Below, one piece after another: positions 54,938 through 63,390 of a DNA stretch of 64,000 bases. Below the pieces are notes generated by a model, which was not told where the DNA came from, made no database searches, and was given only the letters and a program-made list of their open reading frames with translations. Each line of letters begins with the position of its first letter. Position 1 is the stretch's first letter. Both the position numbers and the translations under genes were made by a program. This DNA comes from Novosphingobium pokkalii (lineage in GTDB: Bacteria; Pseudomonadota; Alphaproteobacteria; Sphingomonadales; Sphingomonadaceae), in contig NZ_BMZP01000004.1 of the NCBI RefSeq assembly GCF_014652855.1, forward strand, positions 61,235 to 125,234. The letters run 5' to 3'.

Positions 54938-56320
54938 ATGCCCGGCGCCATGCCCAAGCCCAAGTCATGCCTGCCCGCCCTGCTCGCCAGCCCGCTGCTC
55001 GTGCTGGCCTCTCCTGCTTTTGCAGCAGAGGCCAAACCGGCAGATGGCCTTGCCATCTCCGGCCAGGTCCGCGTGCGCTATGAGGTGATCGACGGCCAGG
55101 CCCGTCCCAATGCCAACCACACCGATCAGATCATCAACACCCGCGCCACGATCAAGGCGGTGTGGACCAAAGGCCCCTGGCAAGTGGTTGGCGAGCTGTG
55201 GGACGCACGCGTGTTCAACGACAACGCCGGCACACCGATCACCACCGGCGAAATCAACGCGCTGGAACTCGTCCAGGGCTATGTCGGGCTCGATCTGCCC
55301 GGCGCGCTGGGCCAGGGCAGCAAGCTCAATGTCCGGCTGGGGCGCGAAACGCTTAACATCGGCTCGCGCCGCCTGATCGCGGCCGACGACTATCGCAACA
55401 CCATCAACAGCTATACCGGCCTTCATGCCGAGGCGCAGTGGCGCGGCGGCTGGCGCGGATCGGCCGTGTTCACCCTGCCCGACCAGCGCCTGCCGCTCGA
55501 TCGCCGCGCGATGCATGCCCACCAGGTGAAATGGGACCACGAGGGGTTCGACCTGCAACTGTGGGGCGGCTTCCTGGGCAAGGTGATCTCGCCCAAAGGC
55601 GCGCCGGTCACGCTGGTGGAGGCCGGATACCTGTTCCTGACCGAGCGCGACCGCCCCGATACGCCGACGCGCGACCGCTCGCTCAACACCAGTAGCCTGC
55701 GCATTGCCGCAGACCCTGCCCCGGCGCACCTCGATTACGAACTGGAAGGCAATTACCAGTGGGGCGAGGAAGCGGTGACGACCGCCAGCAATGCCCCGCG
55801 CGCGCCGGTAAGCGCGGCCAACCTCCACGCGCGACTGGGTTATACTTTTGCCGACAAGGCCAAAACCCACCTGAGCGTGGAACTCGATTATGCCACCGGC
55901 GACAGCCCCGGCGGCACGATCACCCGCTACGATCCGCTCTATGCCACACGACGCAACGATTTTGCGCCGGCCGGGCTCTACAACGTGCCCTATCGCGCCA
56001 ATATCGTCGCGCCGGGGCTGCGGCTGGAAGGGGCGCCGGGCAAGCGGTTCGACTATCTGCTGACCTGGCATCCGATGTGGCTGGCCAATGCCTATGACGC
56101 TTTCGGCAGTTCGGGCGTGCGCGACAGCGCGGGGCGCAGCGGGACGTTTGCCGGGCACCAGTTCGACACGCGCCTGCGCTATTGGGCGGTGCCCAAGCGG
56201 CTGCGCCTGGAATTCGACGGGGTCTATCTGGCCAAAGGTGGCTTCATGCAGACCGCGCCCAATGCGCAGCCGGGGCAATCCACCACCTATGGTTCGTTCA
56301 ACGTCACTGCATTCTATTGA
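54938..56320 (+). CDS. alginate-export-family outer-membrane protein
   Basis: This 460-residue product has a cleavable signal peptide ('LPALLASPLLVLASPAFA', cleavage probably before AEA at about residue 30). Alternating beta-strand-like segments follow and it ends in an aromatic residue (phenylalanine-tyrosine), as outer-membrane barrels do. Phrases such as 'RLGRETLNIGSRRLIAADDYRNT' match the alginate_exp family (AlgE-like porins) that also covers porins for other solutes. A second ATG at 54950 is a possible start. Confidence 0.85.
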   Translation: MPGAMPKPKSCLPALLASPLLVLASPAFAAEAKPADGLAISGQVRVRYEVIDGQARPNANHTDQIINTRATIKAVWTKGPWQVVGELWDARVFNDNAGTPITTGEINALELVQGYVGLDLPGALGQGSKLNVRLGRETLNIGSRRLIAADDYRNTINSYTGLHAEAQWRGGWRGSAVFTLPDQRLPLDRRAMHAHQVKWDHEGFDLQLWGGFLGKVISPKGAPVTLVEAGYLFLTERDRPDTPTRDRSLNTSSLRIAADPAPAHLDYELEGNYQWGEEAVTTASNAPRAPVSAANLHARLGYTFADKAKTHLSVELDYATGDSPGGTITRYDPLYATRRNDFAPAGLYNVPYRANIVAPGLRLEGAPGKRFDYLLTWHPMWLANAYDAFGSSGVRDSAGRSGTFAGHQFDTRLRYWAVPKRLRLEFDGVYLAKGGFMQTAPNAQPGQSTTYGSFNVTAFY

Positions 56321-56326
56321 ACGCGA

Positions 56327-57991
56327 TCAGTGCTTGCCGCTGTTGCGGGCAATGAACGCGGCGGTCGCATCGTGGAAGCCCTTCAGCGAGGCTTCGTTGG
56401 CATAGACCATGTGGCCCGAGGGATAATAGGCATAGCTGATGTTGCCCTGGAGCGAGGCGGCCATCGGCAAGTGGCGCATTTCGAACAGGCCCTCGAAATA
56501 GGGCGTGGCGAGATCGTAATAGCCGCCGGCGAGCAGCACCTTGAGCTGCGGGTTCTGCTTCATCGCGTTGGCAAGGTCGGGCATCACGTTGAGCGGGCCG
56601 CTTTCCGAACGGCTGCCATCAGGCAGGCGATGCGTCATGTCCCACTCCTGGTTGCCGGCAAAGGGCTTGTACGTCGCCTGCGTGGCATAGTGCAGGCTGT
56701 CGCGCGCATAGGCGTTGAACGCGGAGATATAGGCCGAGCTGATCGCCGCGCTCTGCGGGTCATAGCCGGCTTCCTTGGCCGTGGGATCGAGCGTGGGACC
56801 GGAAAAGCGCGTGTCGAGGCGGCCGGTGGTGAGCCCCTGCTCTTCCTGCAAGTGCTGCATCACCTGCCCCACGTTGAGCCGCAGGTTGGAGCGCAGCCAG
56901 TATTCGGCGGGAATGCCGGTATAGCTGGCCAGGCGCTTGGCCATGTCCTGCCGCTGCGCATCGGGCAGCGTGGTGCCCTGCATCAGCGCCATGGCATAGT
57001 CGGTGGTGGCAAAGTGCTCCACTTCGCGCAGGAACGGCTCCAGCTCGGCCGGGCGCGTACCGGGCAGGCGATTATGATACCACGCCGTGGCCGCCACCGT
57101 CGGCAGGCTGACGACATAGGCATTGTCCACGCCGGGGTTGTTCTGCGGGCCATCGGCAGAGAGATCAAAATTGAGGATCGCCGAAAGCAGCACGACGCCG
57201 TTGAAATCGACCGAATCGTCCGATTGCAGCGCATTGACCAGGGCCGAGGCGCGCGGGGTGCCATAGCTTTCACCCAGCAGGAACTTGGGCGAATTCCAGC
57301 GGCCATGTTCCGACAGGAACGCCTTGATGAATTCGCGGAAGGCGTGAACGTCCTGGTCCACGCCCCAGAACGCCTTTTCCTTGTCCTTGCCGGCAATGCG
57401 CGACCAGCCCGCGCCCGGCGCATCGATGAACACCAGATCCGATGCATCGAGCAGGCTATAGGCGTTGTCCACCAGGTTGTAGGGCGCGGGCGGGGTATGG
57501 CTGTCATTTGCCGTGATCACCCGGCGCGGGCCGAAGGCACCCATGTGCAGCCAGACCGTGGCCGAACCGGGGCCGCCGTTGAACAGGAAGGTGATCGGCC
57601 GGTCCGCCGAAGGCGCGCCCTTCTTGAAATAGGCGGTGTAGAACATCGAGGCTTCGGCCGGGGCGTCCTTGGCCTCGTCCTTGCCTTTGCCGGCCGCAGC
57701 CGTTTCGCGCCAGTCGGTATCGTCCCAATCGGCCTGGTGCACTACCACGGTACCGGCTTCGGCGGTATAGTCGATCTTCTGGCCGCCCACCGTCACCGTG
57801 CCGCCGGACAGCACCTTGCGCGGCTTGAAGAAGCGCGTGGTGGTGGCGCTGTCGGGATCGGGAATGCCATCGGGATCGTCGGTCTTGGCCGATTCCGCCT
57901 TGGTATCGGCATCCGCCGGTTTGGCCAGAGCCAAGGCGGGTTGCAGGGCGAGCAGGGACACGGCAGCGGCAAGCGACAGAGTGCGGCGCAA
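56327..57991 (-). CDS. secreted S10-family serine carboxypeptidase
   Basis: This exported peptidase has a signal peptide ('LSLAAAVSLLALQPALALA'). The catalytic serine is in 'LLGESYGTPRA' (about residue 240), the aspartate in 'GGYYDLATPYFEG' and the histidine in 'YPSGHMVY'. The 554-residue start is a TTG at 57991 with AAAAGGA 8 nt before it. This places the signal peptide at the N-terminus, whereas ATGs further upstream would put 23 extra residues in front of it. It converges with the porin gene (6 bp apart). Confidence 0.9.
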   Translation of the reverse strand: MRRTLSLAAAVSLLALQPALALAKPADADTKAESAKTDDPDGIPDPDSATTTRFFKPRKVLSGGTVTVGGQKIDYTAEAGTVVVHQADWDDTDWRETAAAGKGKDEAKDAPAEASMFYTAYFKKGAPSADRPITFLFNGGPGSATVWLHMGAFGPRRVITANDSHTPPAPYNLVDNAYSLLDASDLVFIDAPGAGWSRIAGKDKEKAFWGVDQDVHAFREFIKAFLSEHGRWNSPKFLLGESYGTPRASALVNALQSDDSVDFNGVVLLSAILNFDLSADGPQNNPGVDNAYVVSLPTVAATAWYHNRLPGTRPAELEPFLREVEHFATTDYAMALMQGTTLPDAQRQDMAKRLASYTGIPAEYWLRSNLRLNVGQVMQHLQEEQGLTTGRLDTRFSGPTLDPTAKEAGYDPQSAAISSAYISAFNAYARDSLHYATQATYKPFAGNQEWDMTHRLPDGSRSESGPLNVMPDLANAMKQNPQLKVLLAGGYYDLATPYFEGLFEMRHLPMAASLQGNISYAYYPSGHMVYANEASLKGFHDATAAFIARNSGKH

Positions 57992-58142
57992 GGGACAATT
58001 CCTTTTCAGGCGAAACCAGTTGGCGGGCGCATCGAACGCGCGCGCGGTCATCCCTGTCAAGCAAGGGTTCCCGGTGGTTCGACGAACGGCACACGCGCGC
58101 CGACCAACGTAATACTATCACCTTGCCCTAGCGCTGGGGCGC

Positions 58143-58430
58143 TCAGCCCTTGCCGATCTGCGCATTGGTGAGATTGGCGGTAAAGGCAGGCGAAATGCGC
58201 CGCTCCATCGCGCGGCAGGCATCGGCATGGGCAATCAACGCCTTGCTCGCCCGCTCCAGCACGCGCGGTTGCAGCGGCTCGGCGCCGGACAGCAGCGCGG
58301 CCATGCCCAGTTCGCTTTCCCCGATGGCCTGGCCAGCCGCTTTGATACCCCCCAGCAGATCAACCGCCCGCGCAAACAGCGCGCGTTGGGCAAGCGGGTC
58401 CATGGGCTTCTGGGCGTTGGGCTGGCTCAT
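58143..58430 (-). CDS. small hypothetical protein
   Basis: Unrecognised. The 95-residue, largely helical product contains 'AVDLLGGIKAAGQAIGESELGMAALLSG', which has the rhythm of a helix-turn-helix ('AAGQAIGESELGMAALL') similar to small DNA-binding or Cro-like domains, but this is only suggestive. It starts at an ATG at 58430. No neighbour explains it. Confidence 0.5.
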   Translation of the reverse strand: MSQPNAQKPMDPLAQRALFARAVDLLGGIKAAGQAIGESELGMAALLSGAEPLQPRVLERASKALIAHADACRAMERRISPAFTANLTNAQIGKG

Positions 58431-58545
58431 GCCCCGCGTTGTGCGCGATGCCGCGCGCGGGGGGAAGTGGGGGTGTGCGGTTGTGCCCGGAAATGTGGCG
58501 CTATGCTTCAGACAGGAGACGAGGACAGATTTGCTGGTCTTCATT

Positions 58546-58771
58546 CCGTTCGGGCCGAGCCTGTCGCAGCCGGGCGCAGCGCCAGCGCCCTTCGACAAGC
58601 TCAGGGCGAACGGAGGAAGACATGGATTCCACTCAAACCCGTTCGGGCTGAGTTTGTCGAAGCCCCGCGCAGTCAGGCGGTGCGCAAGCGCCCTTCGACA
58701 GGCTCAGGGCGAACGGAGTTGGGTGGAGAATTCATAACCAAGAGCCGTTCGGGCTGAGCTTGTCGAAGCCC
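58546..58771. repeat. REP/BIME-like cluster of five alternating units
   Basis: Five copies of a 26-27-bp unit (core CTTCGACAAGCTCAGGGCGA or its complement) alternate in orientation at 58546-58571, 58588-58613, 58639-58665, 58691-58716 and 58745-58771. The first copy is the most degenerate. Neighbouring inverted units can fold into long hairpins. The same unit lies within hrpB. Confidence 0.88.
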
Positions 58772-58795
58772 TCTGGCAGCGCAGAGCAAGGCTCC

Positions 58796-58838
58796 GCACC
58801 ACCCCCAACCCCCTCCTTGCGAAGAGGAGGGGGCTTTT
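58796..58838 (+). repeat. palindromic repeat at the DAHP synthase 3' end
   Basis: A CACCACCCCCAACCCCCTCC arm and inverted repeat (CCCCCTCCTT / AAGAGGAGGGGG) are followed by CTTTT. This belongs to the same family as 1-45 and 21278-21365. It ends about 10 bp from the DAHP synthase stop and may serve as its terminator. Confidence 0.75.
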
Positions 58839-58847
58839 CGGGGCAGC

Positions 58848-60221
58848 TCAGGCCGCTTCGGCTTTCTTGTCGGCGTGTTCCAGGTTGAGCATTTCGGCCA
58901 GGAGGAACGCCAGTTCGATCGACTGCGCGGCGTTGAGGCGCGGGTCGCAGTGGGTGTGGTAGCGGTCGGCCAGGCCCTCCTGAGTGATCGCCACGGCGCC
59001 GCCGGTGCATTCGGTCACGTCGCGGCCGGTCATCTCGATGTGGATGCCGCCGGCGTGGGTGCCTTCGGCGCGGTGGACGGCAAAGAAGCCCTTCACTTCG
59101 CCCAGGATGCGGTCGAACGGGCGGGTCTTGTAGCCGTTGTCCGCCTTGATCACGTTGCCGTGCATCGGGTCGCAGCTCCACACCACCGGATGGCCTTCGC
59201 GCTTCACCGCGCGCACCAGCGCGGGCAGGCCGGCTTCCACCTTGTCATGGCCATAGCGGCTGATCAGGGTGATGCGCCCGGCTTCGCGCGCGGGGTTGAG
59301 CGTGTCGAGCATGCGCAGCAGCGCGTCGGGCGTGAGGCTGGGGCCGCACTTCATGCCGATCGGATTGCCCACGCCGCGCAGGAATTCGACATGCGCCGAC
59401 CCTTCGAAGCGGGTGCGATCGCCGATCCACAGCATATGGGCGCTGGTGTCATACCAGTCGCCGGTCAGCGAATCCTGGCGCGTCATCGCCTCTTCATAAG
59501 GCAGCAGCAGGGCTTCGTGGCTGGTGTAGAAGTTCGTGCCCTGCAACTGCGGCACGTTCGACGGGTTGACCCCGCAGGCTTCCATGAAGTCCAGCGCTTC
59601 GCCGATCTTGTCGGCCATTTCGCCAAACTTGGTGGCCCAGGGGCTCTTGGCGATATGGTCGAGCGTCCAGCCATGGACCTGGCGCAAGTTGGCATAGCCG
59701 CCGCCAGCAAAGGCGCGCAGCAGGTTGAGCGTCGCGGCCGCCTGGCTATAGGCGCGCAGCATCCGGTCGGGATCGGGAATGCGCTGCTCGGGCGTGAACT
59801 CGATGCCGTTGATGTTGTCACCGAGATAGCTGGGCAGCTCGACATCGCCCTGGCGCTCCACCGGCGAAGAGCGCGGCTTGGCGAACTGGCCGGCCATGCG
59901 ACCCACCTTCACCACCGGCTGCTTGCTGGCGAACGTGAGCACCACCGCCATCTGCAACAACACGCGGAAGGTGTCGCGGATGTTGTTGGGATGGAATTCG
60001 GCAAAGCTTTCGGCGCAGTCCCCGCCCTGGAGCAGAAAACCCTTGCCCGCCGCCACCTGGGCCAGATCGGCCTTGAGCGCGCGTGCTTCGCCGGCAAAGA
60101 CCAGCGGCGGAAAGCTGCCAAGGGTGTCTTCCACCGCGTTCAGCTTGCCCGCGTCGGGATAGACCGGCAGATGCCGCGCCTCGTGATCCCGCCAGCTCTT
60201 TGCATTCCAGTTCTGTGCCAC
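58848..60221 (-). CDS. class II 3-deoxy-7-phosphoheptulonate (DAHP) synthase
   Basis: First enzyme of the shikimate pathway, joining phosphoenolpyruvate and erythrose-4-phosphate. The 457-residue product is the plant-like class II type, with '[16 protein letters not shown]', 'KPRSSP', 'GEGLPAL'-like substrate regions and '[10 protein letters not shown]'. I start at a GTG preceded by AAAGGAAAGAGG, better placed than the TTG six codons upstream. The downstream palindrome probably ends the transcript. Confidence 0.95.
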   Translation of the reverse strand: MAQNWNAKSWRDHEARHLPVYPDAGKLNAVEDTLGSFPPLVFAGEARALKADLAQVAAGKGFLLQGGDCAESFAEFHPNNIRDTFRVLLQMAVVLTFASKQPVVKVGRMAGQFAKPRSSPVERQGDVELPSYLGDNINGIEFTPEQRIPDPDRMLRAYSQAAATLNLLRAFAGGGYANLRQVHGWTLDHIAKSPWATKFGEMADKIGEALDFMEACGVNPSNVPQLQGTNFYTSHEALLLPYEEAMTRQDSLTGDWYDTSAHMLWIGDRTRFEGSAHVEFLRGVGNPIGMKCGPSLTPDALLRMLDTLNPAREAGRITLISRYGHDKVEAGLPALVRAVKREGHPVVWSCDPMHGNVIKADNGYKTRPFDRILGEVKGFFAVHRAEGTHAGGIHIEMTGRDVTECTGGAVAITQEGLADRYHTHCDPRLNAAQSIELAFLLAEMLNLEHADKKAEAA

Positions 60222-60350
60222 TGTCCTCTTTCCTTTCAAGACGCGCGGACATAGGCGCAGCCGCGCCGGATTGCAAAGGAAGCCTTTCGCATAGTGTGAT
60301 CGACATTTTGTTGCGCGAAGAGGTTTAGCTTTAGCGCGGGCGTAAGGCGC

Positions 60351-60410
60351 TTCCCCCCTCCGTCAGCCCTGCGGGCTGCCACCTCCCCCCGCTGTCGCGG
60401 AGGGAGGATC
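60351..60410. repeat. palindromic intergenic repeat after the M16 peptidase
   Basis: CCCCCTCCG at the left end pairs with CGGAGGGAGG at the right, and an inner CAGCC...GGGCTG stem lies between them. It lies just downstream of the M16 peptidase stop and upstream of the DAHP synthase promoter region. The form resembles dispersed repeats of sphingomonads, but no second copy exists in this window. It may act as a terminator. Confidence 0.5.
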
Positions 60411-60416
60411 TGGTGA

Positions 60417-63308
60417 CTACTGCTTGGACTGCGGCACCACTTCGACGCGCCAGGAGCGGTCGTGGACCAGATAGCGGGCGGCCAGGGCCTGCATCGCGTC
60501 GGGCGTGGTCTTGCTGTAATCGACCAGGATCGAGCGGATATCGTCGAACTTGCCCGGCTCCTGCGCGCCGCCACCCAGCAGCGACATGTAGAAGCTGTTG
60601 CCGGTACTGGCGCGGGTGATGAGCTGCTTGAGCGGTTCGGTCACGCGCTCGATCTCGTCCTGCGAGGGCGGGTTGGCCACCAGATCGGCCGCGATCTTGT
60701 CTGCCGCGACGAAGAAGGCAGGCAGGTCTTGCGGGCGCAGTTGCACCGTGGCGCCCAGATAGCCGCCCGCGGGCAAGTCCATCGGCCAGACCGATTCCAC
60801 TTGCGGCGCATAGGAGGCGCCGATCTTTTCGCGCATTTCATCGAACAGGCGATTGTTGACGATCTGCGCGAGGATTTCGAGCTGGCGCGATTCGTGAACC
60901 CCGGTGCGGCCACCGCCGGTGGGCCAGGCGACCATGGCCGCCGCCGTGTTGGGATCGCCGGTATGGGTGAGCACGACGGGCGTTTCGTTGTGCGCGGGGA
61001 AATGCGGATCGAGCGGCGGCGGCGTCGCGGCGGTGCGCGGCGGCAGTGCGCCGAACGTGGTGTTGAGCGCATCGAGCGCCTGTTCGCGCGTGAAATCGCC
61101 GAACATGTCCACTTCGATCGGGCCTTGCGCCAGCAGCGGCTCCCACACCCGGCGGAAATCAGCGGGGTTGACGGTATCGAGCGTGGCCGGATCGGGCGCC
61201 TTGTAGCGCGGATCGCGATCCTTGAGCAGCCAGCCCATGTCCCGCTGCAACACCGCCTGGGGCGAGGAACCGCTGGCGGCATATTGCAGCTTGGCCGCCG
61301 CCACCGCGCGCAGCACGGGATTGGCATCCCAGCGCGGCTGCGCCAGCTTGGCCGCGAACAGGTAGAGCTGGTCTTTGAGGTCGGACGGGCGCGTATCGGC
61401 GGTGAATTCGAACGCGGTATCGTCCAGCTTGAAATTGAGGTTGAACTTGCGGCCCGTGGCCAGCTCGTCCATCTGGTTGCGATCGACCTTGCCAAAGCCG
61501 GTTTCCATCAGCGCCATGTCGCCCAGCGGGCCATAGACCGCATCCTTGGGCGCGATCGCCGCCAGGCCGCCGCCAAAGCGGATGCGGATGATGATCCGCC
61601 CCGGCTCGGCATCGTTGGCCCAGAGCAGCGCCTTGACGCCGTTGGACAGGGTCAGCCGCTCGATCCCCAGCACCCCGGTCTGCTGCGCCTGGGCGACGGT
61701 GCCAGGCGTACCGATCGCCGGCAACTGCGCGAAGGTCAGCTTGTCGGTGGGCAGGCGGACATTGCCGGTGACCACCGGCTTGGCGACGAGCGCGGCGCGC
61801 ACGTCGGCATCGCTGGCCCCGGTGTTGCGCGGCGTGGTCAGCATGCCGCGCACCGCCGTGCCCTTGAACAGCGCGCGGGTGTGCGCCAGCACCGCCTGCG
61901 GCGTGAACAGCGGCAGCGATTTCTTGAAGATCGCATAGACCGTGTCGGGGTTGGCGACGGTCTCGCGAATGTCCACCGCCTGGGTGATGTCGTCCGCCAG
62001 GTCGGACATGGCCTGGGTCCGCTGGGTTTCCACCGGCACCTTGTAAGACAGGTCGAACTCGGCCACTTCGCGGTCGATGTCCGCCTGCGACGGGGGCGAG
62101 GCCAAGGCATCAGCGATCACCGCGCGCACGTCGGCCACAGCGGCTTTCCAGTCATCGCCCAGCGGGGTGATCGAAACCAGCGTGGTATCGGCCGAGCGCG
62201 CATAGTTCTGCTGATCGACCGAGGCGGACAGGAAGCTGCCCCCGGCCCGCGCGCGCACCGCCAGGCGGCGGTTGATCAGCGCCATGGCCAGGCGATCGAT
62301 CATCAGGCCCTGGTTATAGGCAATCGTGTCGGCGTGGGGCTTCCACGGACGCACCACCGCATAGTTGAATTGCATCGGCACGCTGGGTTCGACCAAGACC
62401 TTGGCGCCATCCACCGGATTGGCGGGATCCCCGCCCTTGGGCGCGACCGGCTTGCCGAAGCTGACCGGGGCGGGCTTGGGCCCCTTGGCCGTCCAGGTGC
62501 CGAACCATTTCTTCACCTGGCCCAGCAGAACCTGCGGATCGGCATCGCCGGACACCACGATGATCGTGTTGTCGGGCCGATACCACTTGTCGTGGAAGGC
62601 CTTGATGCTCTCGGGCGTGGCGGCCTCCAGCGTCTCGACCTTGCCGATCGGGGAGCGGGTGGCTGCCGGCTGGCCGGCAAAAAACAGTTCGCGCGTGGCA
62701 TCCATCACACGGGTCTGCGGGCCGGAGCGTTCGCGCATTTCCGCCAGCACGATCGGCACTTCGGTCTTCACCCCCTGCGGCGTGAAGATCGGCTCGGCGA
62801 TCATGCCCGACAGCAGCTTGAACGTTTCGTCCAGCTTGGCCGGGGTGATGCCCGGCAGGTCGAGCTTGTAGACGGTTTGCGTGCCGCTGGTTTCGGCATT
62901 GGTATCGCTGCCGAAGGTGGCGCCCAGGCGCTGCCAGGTGGGGATCGCTTCGCCCGACTTGAGATACTTGGAATCGCGGAAGGTGAGGTGTTCGATCAGG
63001 TGGGCATAGCCCTGCTGCGCATCGGTTTCATAGAACGATCCGGCATCGACCAGCACGCGCACCGAAACCTGATCGGGCGGCACGCCATTGTGGCGCACTG
63101 CATAGCGCAGCCCGTTGGGCAGACGGCCGAAGATCCATTCCTTGTCCTGCGGTACGTCGCTGCCGACATAGAGCCAGTTCTGCGCCGTGTTGTCCACGGC
63201 CGTGGCCAGCGGTTTGGCCTGGACCAGAACGCCGGCTGGTGCCGCCGTGGCGAGCAGGGCAAGAACGAGGAAAGCGAAGCGCCGAGAGCGCCGGGTGTTC
63301 GATCGCAT
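60417..63308 (-). CDS. secreted M16-family zinc metallopeptidase
   Basis: This is a pitrilysin-type peptidase of 963 residues with a signal peptide ('RFAFLVLALLATAAPAGVLVQA'). The zinc motif HxxEH is HLIEH at about 103-107, with the third ligand glutamate about 76 residues later (about 183). Two M16 halves follow each other, the second lacking the zinc motif, as usual. It is probably periplasmic. The ATG at 63308 is used; the frame extends further upstream across the FKBP gene without coding character. Confidence 0.93.
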   Translation of the reverse strand: MRSNTRRSRRFAFLVLALLATAAPAGVLVQAKPLATAVDNTAQNWLYVGSDVPQDKEWIFGRLPNGLRYAVRHNGVPPDQVSVRVLVDAGSFYETDAQQGYAHLIEHLTFRDSKYLKSGEAIPTWQRLGATFGSDTNAETSGTQTVYKLDLPGITPAKLDETFKLLSGMIAEPIFTPQGVKTEVPIVLAEMRERSGPQTRVMDATRELFFAGQPAATRSPIGKVETLEAATPESIKAFHDKWYRPDNTIIVVSGDADPQVLLGQVKKWFGTWTAKGPKPAPVSFGKPVAPKGGDPANPVDGAKVLVEPSVPMQFNYAVVRPWKPHADTIAYNQGLMIDRLAMALINRRLAVRARAGGSFLSASVDQQNYARSADTTLVSITPLGDDWKAAVADVRAVIADALASPPSQADIDREVAEFDLSYKVPVETQRTQAMSDLADDITQAVDIRETVANPDTVYAIFKKSLPLFTPQAVLAHTRALFKGTAVRGMLTTPRNTGASDADVRAALVAKPVVTGNVRLPTDKLTFAQLPAIGTPGTVAQAQQTGVLGIERLTLSNGVKALLWANDAEPGRIIIRIRFGGGLAAIAPKDAVYGPLGDMALMETGFGKVDRNQMDELATGRKFNLNFKLDDTAFEFTADTRPSDLKDQLYLFAAKLAQPRWDANPVLRAVAAAKLQYAASGSSPQAVLQRDMGWLLKDRDPRYKAPDPATLDTVNPADFRRVWEPLLAQGPIEVDMFGDFTREQALDALNTTFGALPPRTAATPPPLDPHFPAHNETPVVLTHTGDPNTAAAMVAWPTGGGRTGVHESRQLEILAQIVNNRLFDEMREKIGASYAPQVESVWPMDLPAGGYLGATVQLRPQDLPAFFVAADKIAADLVANPPSQDEIERVTEPLKQLITRASTGNSFYMSLLGGGAQEPGKFDDIRSILVDYSKTTPDAMQALAARYLVHDRSWRVEVVPQSKQ

Positions 63309-63334
63309 GCCCCATCTATAGGGAGGGGGTTTGT

Positions 63335-63362
63335 GAAGGGCCAGTGAATAGACTGGCCCTTC
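63335..63362. terminator. perfect 11-bp hairpin between FKBP and M16 genes
   Basis: GAAGGGCCAGT and ACTGGCCCTTC form a perfect stem around a 6-nt loop. It lies downstream of the FKBP stop on the minus strand, but ACAAACC rather than a U-tract follows, so intrinsic termination is doubtful; it may protect the mRNA end. Confidence 0.4.
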
Positions 63363-63390
63363 ATCGTGATCCGATCTTTGTTTTACGCCG

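Larger units (their letters stand above)
58431..58847. other. gene-free region filled by repeats
   Basis: About 417 bp between the small hypothetical gene and the DAHP synthase gene. It holds the five-unit REP-like cluster (58546-58771) and the palindrome at 58796-58838. Only about 115 bp at its left end are free of repeats. Confidence 0.8.

Noticed and set aside
58546..58771. Regularly spaced repeats that could look like a CRISPR array
   Set aside because: Units alternate in orientation and the spacers are irregular (16-29 bp); no cas genes are nearby. This is a REP/BIME-type cluster.
60462..63347. A 961-residue open frame on the plus strand
   Set aside because: It is the mirror of the M16 peptidase gene, rich in His, Arg and Gly with no domains, as expected for antisense frames in high-GC DNA.
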